From Pomacea canaliculata (taxonomy: Eukaryota; Mollusca; Gastropoda; Architaenioglossa; Ampullariidae), in NCBI RefSeq assembly GCF_003073045.1, contig NC_037590.1, forward strand, positions 39,300,751-39,364,750: a stretch of DNA of 64,000 nt. Reading direction: 5' to 3'. The notes beneath the pieces are model-generated. The model was not told the origin of the DNA and did not search any database. It was given only the letters and a program-made list of their open reading frames with translations. The position numbers and the translations under genes are program-made. Shown here in pieces: positions 1-13,383 of the stretch (positions are counted from its first letter, which is position 1; the number at the start of each line of letters is the position of its first letter).

Positions 1-180
1 TCGTAGCTGACACAATCATGTTTTATGCAGAATTACAGTATTTTTTGGGGGTGGGAAGTGAATGAGTGGAAAAACAGGACTTTTTTTTAAATAGCTTTGC
101 AGCCAATGCACATCAGTCTGGTTGCCGTTCATCTTTGGAGAGTGTTAGGGGGCAAAACAAAATAAAGTGTGGGTCCAGCT

Positions 181-270
181 TCATATGTTGTATGTGTGTG
201 CTAGGCATGCCCCCTGAGCCTCATATACTGTATCTGTGTACCAGGCATGCCTCCTGAGCCTCATACACGG
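181..270 (+). repeat. 40-bp tandem duplication across a CNOT6 splice acceptor
   Basis: A 40-bp unit starting tcatat occurs at 181-220 and 221-260, with a third partial copy at 261-270. Each full copy has an AG followed by GCATGCC, giving two possible acceptors (after 204 and after 244). Only the second keeps the CNOT6 frame. Using the first adds 40 nt, shifts the frame and reaches a stop near 257. Confidence 0.8.
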
Positions 271-1705
271 CAGCTGCTGCTGGTGTCCACAGCCCACATT
301 CACTGGGACCCCGAGTTTTGTGATGTCAAGCTTGTCCAGACCATGATGCTGATGTGCGAGCTGCAGCGTTTTGTAGAAGAAGCCACTCGAAAGTACACCC
401 TGCCTTTCCCAGGCCCATATGACTGCAACTCAATTCCTTTCCTTTTCTGTGGTGATCTGAACTCCCTGCCAGACTCAGGTATGATGTTGGCATTTGTCTT
501 TTGTTGACACTGAAAAAGGTAGTATTTTGAGCTTTATAATTCACACAAAAAAGTTTGATTTTGAGCATTGTATGCAATAACCAGAGATGAGTTTAGCAAG
601 ATTGTTCTTATGTAAATATGAATATGCCTTATCCTGTGTAGCTGGTCATAAAGAGATATTTTTTTAAACAGAGATCAAGAAAGGAAGCATCTTTCAGTGC
701 AGTAAATAAATACATCAGGTCATAGTCAAAGGAAGAAGTCATGGCATTTGAGATTAATTATTGATTTCAATTTTATAAATTTATGTGAAAGCAGTTGTAA
801 ACAATGTATGACAGAGCAGCCTGCCTGTATAAACTTTTTTTTAGGAGTGATAGAATTCCTTACAAACGGACGAGTTGCTGTAAATCACGAAGATTTTAAA
901 GATAATGAGTATGATCACTGTATGAAGAAGATGAGCAATGGTGACAAGGACCACATATACCACAACTTCCGGCTTGCACGTGCCTACAATGACATCATGC
1001 CAGCCACAAATTTTACGTAAGTAATATTTTTATCCCTTCCTCTTGTAGTTTGCTGCAAATTTCCTTCATGCCTATACAACATTTACCAATTTTTCTTTTA
1101 TTTTTTTTCTTTTATTTTGAAGTTAATAAATTTAGATTTGACAATGTCAGCTTCCTGAATAGCTTCTTTATTCATATGATCTTTTTAGGATAATAACTTG
1201 ACTGATAGAATCTCTCCAAAAGGTAGAAGATAAAGATAAGCACAGATGTTTTGTGGCTGTTATTTTAACTGTGATTTGTAATGGAAGAAAGAGAACTGCA
1301 CATTCCAGATTCCTTCTAGCTTGTGTGAGTGCTAGTACACTGTATGCTTTGAGGTTTATTTGGGTATGTTCTAGAAAAATGTGTGCTTGTGGATGAGAAT
1401 AAGATATGCTTTGTTTAAGTTTCTGAGGTATACATGTCAGATTTTTCATTAAAGTCTTTTTTTTTTCCAGCTATGACTTCAAAGGAATCATTGACTACAT
1501 CTTCTACTCAAGGGACCATCTGAATGTCTTGGGAATGCTTGGGCCATACGATGAGGAGTGGTTCCGGCAGAACAAGATTCTTGGCTGCCCACATCCTCAC
1601 ATACCATCTGACCACTTCTCTCTCTTTGTGGAGATGGAAATGCCCATCCGCTTGCCTCCACCAGGTCGTGGTGCTCCTCTCCCACCTCTGCCCAAGCCCA
1701 GATAG
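245..1705 (+). CDS. CNOT6: CCR4-NOT deadenylase catalytic subunit, C-terminal part (3 exons)
   Basis: These are the last three coding exons of the CCR4-type poly(A) exonuclease (CNOT6/CNOT6L; twin in flies), which shortens mRNA tails in the cytoplasmic CCR4-NOT complex. Exons: 245-478, 845-1016 and 1471-1705. Junction phases agree (one base carried at 478/845, two at 1016/1471), donors are gtatga and gtaagt, and both downstream acceptors follow T-rich tracts. The protein shows the C-terminal half of the endonuclease/exonuclease/phosphatase fold: the HIHWDPEFCDVKLVQTMM helix, CGDLNSLPDSG with the catalytic Asp and Asn, the DFKGIIDYIFYS strand, and IPSDHFSLF with the catalytic His. It ends in a Pro-rich tail, PLPPLPKPR. 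The N-terminal leucine-rich repeats lie upstream of the window. CNOT6 fits better than nocturnin or ANGEL because of the GCPHPHIPSDHF block. A 40-bp duplication covers the first acceptor (see 181-270). Confidence 0.93.
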
Positions 1706-4700
1706 TCAGCAACCTCCGTGTCCCTTTTCTTGGCAGGCTCAGGGAGGCAGGACCAGTCTTGGCTCTTGGCAATGTCTGAGTGTTGCCTCATTTGGAAGGC
1801 ATTGTGTCGCAGAGTTTTACTTCAGTGAACTTAAGCATGTTTGTGTGTGCAACATGCTGCATGCTTGTGTGAGTGTGTGTTGTGCATGGCTGTTATTCGA
1901 GCAAGCTGTGGAAGCAGCTTGGTGTATGGCCTAGTCTTCTGGTGCCAAGGTGTGAACCAAGCTGGACGGTGTGGTGAGCACCGAAGAGGTGCGTTTGGGA
2001 TTCAGGACTGTTGTCAGGCTGAGTCTGTTTGGCAGCTCAATGGACACACAAGTGACACATCATGTTACAACACGTTGTGGATGCTTTGCATGCGTGTGCA
2101 AGCATATAATCATTTTCTTGTCAGTAATGTGTATTCGCCTGCATACATATGCCGTCGTCTCTCACATTCGCTCACATATAACCTTACAACACAGCATGCC
2201 AGAAGGACTGTACTGTTACTCAAATCTTCATGCATTAATGATTATTCAAATCTACATGTCTGATAGTATCATCAGGTTTCGTTTCAGACTGTGTGACTTG
2301 AATGACTCCTTAAAGCTTCAACAAGAAAAAATGGCCTCCATTTTTCAAAACTCATGTCTATTATTAGTGTTTTGTGGTGATATTGATGAAAATGTTGACA
2401 TATCAGGATGCCAGTGGGATTTTTGTTTCCTCTTCATAGAACTCTGCACTTCTTAGGTAAATTCAACATTGCAAAGTCAGGTAAGAAAATATTGAAAAGT
2501 TATGTGTAAGACAAACTTGCTTTATTGTGGAAAAAACATGTCAGATGTTTTCCTCAGTCCTATTTTTGTTGCTCTTTCTGTTGCTGTATTTTTGAACTTA
2601 TTGCTGAAGATGCACCTGACTTGAGGTATTATTTTTATTGCATTCACAATTTTAAATGTATGTGATTTCCATTATTTTATCACTGCCATGTTGTGGCCTT
2701 TGTTGCCAGACATTAGCCATGCAGTCCTCCTGAGTGTGTCATGAACATGGGGCTTTGTAAGGGATGTTTTATGTGTCTGCATTTTATGAGCTAGAGCTTA
2801 GCGCTCTGTTTTCCACCTTTTTTTTAAGTTTAAATAATTTTTTTACTTTAGCAGATATAAGGTTTGCCAACATGCGAAAAATGAAGGAAATCGCAGCCGA
2901 AAAAGATTTTTTTTGTCAGTGAGGGAAGTTTTGCAGAGTGGTGACAAGCTTTATGAAAATGACTTTTCCAGCAGTGCGCAAGATATTGACTTCCATGAAA
3001 ATGTGATCCAGCGCTCACGCTGTCCACAAATTAAAGCTACAATTATTTTTGTCATTATACTGCATTTATTTAGGTTTTATTTAGAAGTCAGAATGTGGTT
3101 GCCAATTGACCTGGAATTCTAACATAAGGAAATTATAGGCTAGTTATACATTTTCTTCACATAAAGGCAAGCAGTTTCTTTTTTACATGCTTTTCATATA
3201 TATTAAAAGATTTTTGTATTTCCTTTATGGGTACAAATTGGAAAAGAACAACACTTTTATTTTTCGTTTTTTGAGTTGGACAAAATGTGGCTGGTTCAAA
3301 TGAGATTCACTGGGAATAAAAGCTTGTCTTCGTGGAACAGACTAATGCAGTGGCAGTGGTGATAAAATCAACTCAATCGCTGGACAGCTGTATTTCTAAC
3401 TTGACACTTAGCTGAGGGCTTTCCAATCCACAAAATATGCGACCAAGCAGTGCCTGATGACAAAAATCTGCCATGGCTTGCTGCCTTCATCCACCAAGTT
3501 GTATATCATGAGTACTTGTCTGATATACTTTTCGAAGATAAATTGAAATTGTTTCCTTTTTAAATTGAAAGCAAAGTAGACATCTGAAATACCACCATTT
3601 GTCACAAGTAACCATTTATGCTGAGAAATGTTTTTAAATGATTCATGGCATGTTGCAATGCTCGGGATAATTTCATAAACCACAATGCATGCTTGCACAA
3701 TCCAAAGCCATCTTCTTAGCCTACATTTGTAATCCTTCTAAATATGCAGATCACGTCAAAAAGAATTAATTTTTCATCCATGTTGCTTTGTTTGCTGTTT
3801 AACACCACTTGCAAGCTACTATGACTATAAACTTAAAACCAGAAAGAGCTGATATAACGGATGTTGGGAGGCTTTGTTCCATGAAACTTTATAAGGGATT
3901 GCGTGCAGAGCTAAGAATAAAGTGGAAGGTACTCTGAAATCGGGGAAAACTGTCCCAGATAAATTGGCCGTTGTTTCTAAATAATGTAAGCAGTAGTCTG
4001 CAACCATCTTTTCTCCGTGATTTATCTTGGCTTAAATAATGCCTTTAGTTGCAGTCTGCATTCAGAAAAAAATAATGTTGGTTATGTTTTTTTCACATTT
4101 CAGCAATTTCTTACACTGATTACAAAGACACAAGTCCAGAAGGTGGTAGTAATAATGGTTAACTGTTAAAAAAACAATATAGGAGCATCAGTATGCTTTT
4201 ATTTCCCCATCCATAGTTGGCTTCATATTTCTTTCTAGCTTGAAAGCAAGGGAGTGTAGGGCTTCCAGCTTGCTTTCAAAATGTGAATTTTTTTTCCCTT
4301 ATTATCTGTTCTAGAGTATTCTGACCCATACTTCTCCCTGCCCCGTGCATGTGTTGCTTGGTGAATAAAGTTTTCTCAGTAGTACATCATTGACTTATTG
4401 GGGTCTACTCAAAGTTGTTTCCACATGCTTGTATGTTTAGTTAGGATCTTTACAATTTAACCAAGTTTTAGATTGAAATGCTTCACCATAAAGGCATTTG
4501 TAAGGTCACTCCCCATCATCATTAGTGCATATTTAATACTTTGTTTGCCATTTCTCATTTTGTGTATCACAGTCCAAAGGAGGCTTTTGCCCAGATCAGC
4601 AGCTCATTCATTTTATCTCCAGTAAATCAAAATGAAGCAATCTGAGAACTACCTGGTTCTTCTGTCTGTTTCGCAGACAAGAGATGTCACGTAGTTTGTC

Positions 4701-6060
4701 AACACACAAAGATGTGTATATACAGTTTGTAAAATGAACAAGCATTAAATGAAACTGAATTCATTGCACATCCAAGACAGGAGAGTCCACAGAGGTGTAA
4801 TTATTTCTGGTACAAGCACCAGGTTGATTACACGAAGCTCATCTGTGAAGCCTCCATCTTTTCCCTTTCCCCTTTAAGTTTCTGTCATGGATACACAATG
4901 GATCCTTGTGTGTTGAGTGGAAGTAGGCATAAGGTTGAAAGTAATTTATTGCCCTTGATTTCTGGAGGCGAAATTATTTGGACCAAAATCTGCTGGATTG
5001 GAGCTAGCTTGGCAAGAGTCACCTCAGACCTTTTCTCATTTGTGTTTCTCCTAAAAGAAATTCCATGATCTGTGTTGTGTGGATAGAAAAGTAACAGTTA
5101 TGGTCATGACAGCTCTCTCTTCACAGATCATCAACTTTGGCATTGCTTTCCTGCTTCTTGATAGTTTTTTTTTTTGTTTTTAAACCCCACTGCAGAGAAA
5201 TTCAGGTAAAGAAAATGTGCCACTTTACTGCCATATTTTGTGTGAGAAACGTGCTGTGATTTATTGGAAATAGAACAAAGTATTAACCTGTTTCGAGAGT
5301 TTTATTTGTCAAGAAATGCATACATAGGTGTCTGTTGTCTGTAGTTTTATTGCACAAAGCTTGGTTCTCATTTCACTGAGCACTGGTATAAGGATGTGTG
5401 TGTGTGTTTTTCCACCAAAGGCTATGTGGCTTCAAGGTGTGTTAAGAGTTTAATGTTGCTAGGGAATTATGTGTTAAGCTACTGGTTTCTCTCCTGGAGT
5501 AGGGCATGTAAGGTTAGTGTTTTGCACATCCACTATTAAAACCATAACCATTTCAATATAAGTCGTATTCATTGAAAATACTATTTCTTGTTTGCACCAT
5601 TTTTTCCCCACTGCTCACTTGGAAGAAAAATTCTGATGTTTTTTGCACGGGGGTTTCTGCTGCGAAAATCTTCTGTCGAAATCTCCTTCATTCTTTTGAC
5701 TTCTGAACATTTAAGAATGTGACAATTGCCTTTTTTTAACACAATTTATTTTTTGAAATTTGTCAAGAATACTTTTTTTTTTAACCTTTCCTTGAGTTGC
5801 TGTGCTATTGTGTTTGAAAGTTGTGCTAGTTGTTTTTTAATCCTCCTCCCTATTGCTATTTTAATAAGAACTGTTGTTGACCTAGATAAACATGAATTTT
5901 AAATTTAAATAACACGATTATTATCAGGAGAACAATTATTATAAATGTGGCTTTCTGACCTATATGCCACAGTCTATTTTACCTGTTTTGTGTATTTCTG
6001 AACTCTTTACGGTTCATTGTTTTTTGCCTGTCCACTAAATAAACTTGGTTTTTTTTTTTA
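1706..6060 (+). other. CNOT6 3' UTR and downstream non-coding DNA
   Basis: No supported coding sequence. T-rich DNA consistent with a long 3' UTR. Candidate poly(A) signals AATAAA lie at 4364-4369 and 6038-6043, the second followed by a T-run. I cannot tell which is used. Confidence 0.5.
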
Positions 6061-9000
6061 TTATATATGTTCAACTGAACAGTAAACAGGTCATTGCTTC
6101 TGTGAACTTACCCCTCCCCTTCTACAAAATATCAGTATTTAAAAAAAGTGAAAATTATAATTTTATTTAAAGTACTCATCATCTATAATTTAGTTTAGTC
6201 CTTGTTACTTCTGGAGGAGTATAGGGCCGCAACAACACCTCGCCAGTGGAACCAGTTTTGGGCAGCCCCCTTCAGCTGAACTCCTCTATAATTTACTCCC
6301 TTGCAAAAACTGGTAGTGAACATAAAATATTCCATCTTTATTCAAATGTACAGGCATTCACTTGAGAGCCATGTTTATTCATTACTTTATAGGACTTTCA
6401 TCTCTAACGGACAATGTTTTATTTAATCGAGAGGTTTGGTATAAACTAGTGCCTGTTTTTTGTTGTTGTTTTTTTTAAATGTCAGCTTTAGTTTTAACTT
6501 GTGTGTGTTTTTAGCTCCTGATTATATCTGCACTCAGTGCTTGCAGAAATAGTTCTTTGTTCGTATGGGGAGTCATGTACCATTATTTGTCTCATGCACA
6601 AACATGAAGGATATTTTGACTCATCTGTTCTTTGAGCATGTAAGTCTCCAGAGCATATGGCAGCAGCCCAAAGCAGCAACATTTGACGGGTCATCCACTG
6701 CCTGTCCCATTGACCCTGTGCTATATAAAAAGTCATCTAGATTGTACTCTTTTGTGCTCGATTTCACTTCTTGCTGCTTGTTCTGTAATGATTATTTCAA
6801 GTTTTGCCTAAATGTAGTCCTGAGATTTTAATGTGCTTTGTTGATTGTAAATTTTGTTTTTCCATGTTAAATCATGATAGTGCAAGACGCAGGGACCACA
6901 TCTGTCCCCTCCTACAGGGTTCCTTGTTCAGCACTTCTGGAGGAGAATTGCATCAGAATGTAGAATAGCCATGCATCTGTCATTGTTTAAGTGGGTTTTG
7001 TTTTGGTTTGGTTTTTTGTTTTTTTTTTGGCCCGAATTCTTTAGAAAACCCGAAGTCCTGCAGGACACATATGCTTATTTTGAAGATACGTCCATAAGCC
7101 TAAAACTGCAAGAAGTAAGTCATAAGATTGTACAGCAGACTTCGTCTTAAGTATAGAAAACAGTAATTTAACAGTTTGATGCATTGGACAGTTAGATGAC
7201 AAATAGAATGCTGTAGAGATAGATTACCTGTGATATTTTTTAACAGTATCAGATGTCGCATATCTCAAAAGTGAGGAGTTTTCTTGAAAGCAGTTTCTGT
7301 AAATCTGTAATCAGGTCTCTGTTAGACAATTGATTTTAGAAGAAAAGAAAGAGGGATTTTTACAACCCATTGATTTCAAAATAAATGTTTGATGCGAAGA
7401 TTTGTTTTTGACAATATTTGAGAGCTCTTTAGAAGTAGAGATGACATCGCTACTGGTAATAAAATATTTTAACAAAGTGCTTCATGTATAAATGTTATTG
7501 AATAGTCAGAAACAATGGCCGTTGAACAAAAGAAAAATTCTGTTAAGAAATGTGGGCATTCAGTCTAGACCTCTGTAAGGCAGTCTTCTCCTTTTCCTGT
7601 TTTGTCTGAAGTGTTATGGTTGGTCAGAATCTGCTGCATAAGTGCCTCCAACAGGAATGTGTTGAAACATGCAGATACTTGGGTGGCCATTTGTTTACAG
7701 GCTTCCTTCAGTTGGTGAATGAGTAAATAAGGCTTTGTTAAGGACATTGGATCTGTTTGTGATCAGAGGAGCATCTCTATCACTTAACTGCTCCATCAGA
7801 TGGTGGTTTTTTTCAATTTGGTATGTTGGGGGGAAATGTCTTCACCAACGTTGTTTCTTACGCTGGTTTATGACAAGTTTCAAACTGTATTTTCCATGTA
7901 TTTGCCTCCGGATATAAAGTCACCACTCTTTAAAAGCAACAAAATTAGAAATTTTTGGCAGTCACCTTGGGATTTTTCTTTGGATGTTTCCACTCTCCAT
8001 CTTCCTATGGGGTGAAAGTGTATCAGTGATTTGTGTACTGCCCACATCCTAAACTCTTTTGGCAACTTTTTTTCTACTGCATGGCAGCTGCTGGTGTTAT
8101 GAACACCTTATGCATAGAAGTTCATCACTGGCAGTCTCCTGGTGCTTCTGCCTAAGGTGTGGAGTAGCTTGCTGGATTCCACAAACAGATGCAACTCTCC
8201 AGCATCTTCACGAATTTGAAAAACAGATGTTTAGCATGGCTAGCTGAGTTGTTTATTCCATAGGCAGCATAGTGAACCATAAAAAGTAAATGCATCTTTC
8301 ACAGCTTATTCCCCTAGTATAGAAAGCCTGACTACTAAACTGTTGGTGAACAATTTCTATACAAAATATATGGATTCTCAAAGGATTTGTCTTTTAATCT
8401 CATCTAAGAGCTTTTATAGAGATGTATAGTTGACAGTGCATTGAAACTGGCACAGCTGTCAGGCAGCAGCATGAGTGTGGGGTTGTGTGCTTTGAACATT
8501 TTCCAGTAGTACAAGAGGTCATGAACTAAACTGTTCAAATTTCCTGAAGAGATTTTCAGCATCTTAAAAATAAAGAAAATGCTTCTTGGGTATCAGTGTT
8601 ACGTATTGCAAACTGGAGTCCTGTTATGGCAGTATTCCCCTACTGACATGGCCTCAGAATTTTACTGAAGCATGTTACACAAAAAGTATTTGCCAAGCAA
8701 TATCAAATTTTATCATTGGGTTTTGTGGGTTTCTGTAATTGTAATGTGAATCACTTCAATAACAATGCTGTGGCTGACCATCTTGACTTGTGTAGGTTTA
8801 TTTTCTTTATCTTTAGATTTTAAGCAACTGCAGTCAGATTTATCCACCCCCTTCTTTGCTATCAACAATAGTCGCCAGGAGCATGAAAATGTGTGGCATT
8901 CCGTCCTTTAATTACCTAGGCATCCACACCAAGTCATTTAAAAAAGTAAAGCAAGAAGTATGTATACTTGCAGTTGTTTTCTTTAGTTATAAGTCCACTA

Positions 9001-10200
9001 ATGTTGATTGTAATTATAGGACAACATCCAGAAGATATTTATGGTCAGTGCAATCTATGCGGCAACAATGCTCTCCAAATCCTTTGAAGGGAAAATGCAG
9101 TGCTATACTAGGATCATCACATGGTGATCTCATTTTCAACCACCAAATTTTAAGGTGAACATAATGTGTGTACATGTACCTGACATAAAGGTAGAAGTAT
9201 TACAGCAACACCGAGTGCTCTTAGCTGCCTCCCTGCTACCCAAGTTTAAAAAGAAAATAGCTTATTTTTCACTATACATCTTTCTCGTGAAATGGGTTCA
9301 TTCATGACTGCATCCGATAGTTTTTCTTAAATGAAACAGATAGGTACTTACACGTGTTGTGCTTGCTGGCAGTGCCAAAAGAAGTGTGTTTCAGCGGTTA
9401 AAAATATCATTTGGGGATTCATTTGGGAGAGGGGGGAACAGGGTCAAGGGGAATGACATTCCTGTGTCTTGCAACAAGAAAATACTGTCATCCCAGTCCT
9501 CTGTTTTGCATTTAGACCTATTTGTATATTTTGTGTCCTTTTCTTATTAAATACTTTGAAATATAAAACCACGGGGACATACTACTTGCCTTTGGTCAAG
9601 TGACTGTGAGTATGCATGTTCAGTTAAGTATGCCATTGCTGGACTACCAAAAAAAAAAAAAATCAGTTAATTTGCTTTTTCAGGAACCTTTCAGAATTTC
9701 CACTATCCCATATATACTGTTCATATATTCTATGGTTTTAAATGGGCATCAACAGGCAATTAGCTGCAAAACTTGGGTGGAAGCTGGAAAGAGCAGAGTG
9801 AAAAGGGAGTAAATGTAGGGGTTTAATGGTCGGGGGTCATAATAGTAACCATCCACTCCGATTGTTCTTCCCACCAACACAGGCACAATGCTATATTATG
9901 TCATTCAATCTCCTTTAATAGTATGGCCTGAATACTGCGTAAGCAAATAAGGCAACACTGGTATGTACTATCCAAGTAGATAAGCAACAGTTGTAATATC
10001 CTTAGGTGTTTGCATCGTTATACCAACGTTATACCAAACTTTTCACCAGACAGGATTTTCAAGACATGCAATCAGATATGTTTTCCAACCATGCACAGGA
10101 ATTTTCCCAGTAATTTGTTCACTCACCCATTAGATGATAACAGTGTTCTGACAAAGTATAGAACAAAATCAAAGCACTTTTCAAACTAACATGACATCTT
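6061..10200. other. Intergenic gap between the convergent CNOT6 and TMEM72 genes
   Basis: Short open frames here show no family resemblance or splice-consistent exons. A fragment of the dispersed motif with core TAGGGCCGCAAC lies near 6215-6245. There are poly-T and poly-A runs (e.g. 7010-7030, 9649-9661). Nothing else recognised. Confidence 0.45.
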
Positions 10201-13200
10201 AAACAGTTCATGTGGGATTATTGATTGTTTATTGAAGACAGGACATAGAATAACGAGAGATACACCAGTGCATTTTAACAGAAAAGATGCATCAAAAAGT
10301 TGCTAATTTTTGTTAATGTTAAAGAAAGCATAGAATCAGCAAACAAGAAATCTCACTGTTGCCTTAACAAAGATGACTGCCAAAGAATGCTGATTCTGCA
10401 AATAATTCCACACAGCGAATAGAAGTAAAATAATTTTGCAAGACTTAACTGTTTTTCATCCTTCACAAGTACTTCTAAAAGCACAATAACATTTGCACAT
10501 GCACCCAAGCATACAGGTACCCACAAAATTAGATATCGCCTAACTGACAATCATTTAAAAGTACAAATACACGAAAACAAGCTGCATATTGTTTTTATCT
10601 AAAAGTGTTCAGTTAAAATTATACACCACACAACTCTTTTTAAAATCTAAATTCATATCAGAACATGCTGTAAAACTGACAAAGCTTGCTTTTTAACATG
10701 CTCTTCTCCAAATGCCCACAAACTCTATGTACTTTATAAAAAAGAAACAGATCTTTTTGCAGCTGTAACAAACATCTTTCTTCTAAGGAAAGAATTCAAA
10801 CAAAGGTAAAAGAAATAAGGCACACAAATTATATGATACTGTATAGTATATCTGTTCTGACCAAAACAGTAAACAATAAGAGATTCACTTTAAAAAAAAA
10901 ACCCAAAATCCAGGAATCAGACCCATGTTTTGTATATGAAATAAAAAGCTAAATCTCACTTTGAAAAAAGTTAACAACTGTAAAATACTCTTGACAATGT
11001 ATACATCTTGTTCACAAATCTCTTTGTATTACCTTCAGAAAGGTAAAAATGCAGTGAGCTTTCTCTCAACACACTTGGCTGTATTTGTAATACTTTTTTT
11101 GCAATAGCATGCAATACAATCTGAAAACGAGGCAAAGTTACAATAAAAATGCTATAAAGAATATACAAGATTAATGTCACCGGCATTTTAAATGATTAGA
11201 TTTCATTATATCCCTGCCTTTCATGTGTCCCTATATCCTGCAGTAGGTGTTCCCACCACTTGTGTTTTCTCATATTGTTGCCAGCAATTCATCCAATTCA
11301 TTTGACCCAAATGCAGCAACACAGCAGAAGAAAATAACAGTTCATGGAATCCCAAGGCACATAGGCAACAGTAAAACAAAGATGCATGTGGCAAAGAGAC
11401 ACTCATGCACAGCTTATTGTCTACAAAGTACACCTCCAAGAACTCTCTAAGAATTTGGCCATGAACAGATTTATTTCCCAAGAATTTTTTCCCCTCTTGC
11501 TGTCTCAGCTGATAAACTGGCTGGGTTTATTTTTTCAATACTAAATTGCATTGTGACGTGTAGTCTAATGGCTGACTTAAAATGATATGCAGACCGTCCC
11601 TGCTTGAATAACAGTTGCATATAACTGTTTCAAGAGTCAGTATTCAAGTTTAAATTTCTTATATTAAACTTTCAGTCCTCACTGAAGTTTTCACACCCAA
11701 CATATGCTTGTTTACACATGCTATAGTAATTATTACGTGAGTTATATACTAGCACAACATCCTTGTAATCTAAGCAATTCAGTTATCTGTCTAGTGTTTT
11801 AATCGGCTGAAGAAATAATGCATGTGGATACTTTACGACTGAACTTTCAAGAAACGCGAGTTTAAAAGATCACTACATGAAAAGACAGCCCCAGCAATAG
11901 GTTAAATCCAAAGCCTATTCCAACAGAGACAGTGAACTTGAAGTGGTTCAACTGTCTGGGGCATAAACTGTCGGTGCACAGCCACTTCCACATGTAACCT
12001 GAGATCAGGTAGACGTTTATTGCTAACCTACAGCCACTGGCCCAAGCATGCCTCAAACCCAGTGGCTAATGCTTGAACATTAAAGACACTCATCATACAA
12101 ATGTATACAAATTTAGCTACTGTTTGTGTTTGACAATGTGCCAGCAACTAAGGCAAAAGCTCTATAGCTATGCCCATGTACCATAAAGTTTGAAAAGGAA
12201 TTAAACTTTCCAAGGATCTAAGTCTGCACAAAAGATAAAGATGTTTAAATGTACAATTTAAAAGATCTCTTTATACCATAAGTGAACAAAATCTAAAGTT
12301 TAATAAAGAATAGACACATTAATCAATGGCAACCAGCTTTAAGAGATACCCCAGTTCCCTGGCCAGACAGATGACACGCACAACTTTTAGGGCTAGTGTC
12401 AACCAATCCACACAATAATCTCTATAAATTACGTCTAATTAGACAATGCCAGGTCTGCCTGTCCCACTCTTAGTAAGTTTCTCAAGTCTAGCGGGAAAAA
12501 AATCCTCACAACTAAAACTTCTGCACTGATCCTCGTGCATTTCTCAGAACAAAAAAATCCTTGTAATAATTCACAATTTTGACCTTTTTTTTTAAAAAAA
12601 ACAAATGTTAAGCAAATGATTTCAAGTTACACAGGCCATCCAACTGATCATGTTTTGAGTAACTCGATAAATCTTCATGTTCCCTTTTATACTAGTTAAT
12701 CAAAAGCATAAAACCAAAGGCCTCTGAAAAGTTCACCTTAAACTGATTTCCTTGCAGAGAACGGAGATCTTCACTGAGAAGAAAATAGTAAATGCTGATG
12801 TGAAAAATAGTTTGAATAATGTTAGATTTATGTTCTTTTCAGCAAATCTTTCTAACTAAAAAAATGTTAAAAGACTGTGCTGAACAGAAAGTGCTTTAGA
12901 CAATACCAAAGAAAAGTGTACATGCACATGCAGTTTAAGTATACCTCTCACTGGGATCAACAGTGCCAAAATGACTAATGACTAGTTGATTTATGCTATG
13001 TGTTTGGCTAAATAAAATGTACTACCATGAGTTTTCTCGCTTATGGCAGTTATGTCAAGGCTGGTATCAAAAGGATTTGCATTCATGAAGCTATGAGGAT
13101 GACTGGCAGAACATGAGAATGTCACCATCGTATGCTCAGGATATTAGGGAAAAATGACAAAAATGTATTTGTCTTCTTTAAGGCACTTTTTCAGTAAACC

Positions 13201-13383
13201 AACAGCCTCATTCTCAACATACACAACACACCCTTAACAACAAACATCCTAAAACTTTGCACAATACACACACATATATATATATGGCCAAAGGTATTAT
13301 TGCTAATAGTATTTGTGTGTGTGTCAGGCTTTCCACACAAGCATGTATCAATCACTTCTATGGCTTGTTGCCTGTCTCTGCTG
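10201..13383 (-). other. Probable 3' UTR of the TMEM72-like gene
   Basis: AT-rich sequence downstream of the stop at 13384, with no coding exon seen. Minus-strand poly(A) signals (TTTATT on the plus strand) occur at about 11469, 11526, 12014 and 10228-10233. There is a CA/TA microsatellite at 13263-13284. The true transcript end is unknown. Confidence 0.4.
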
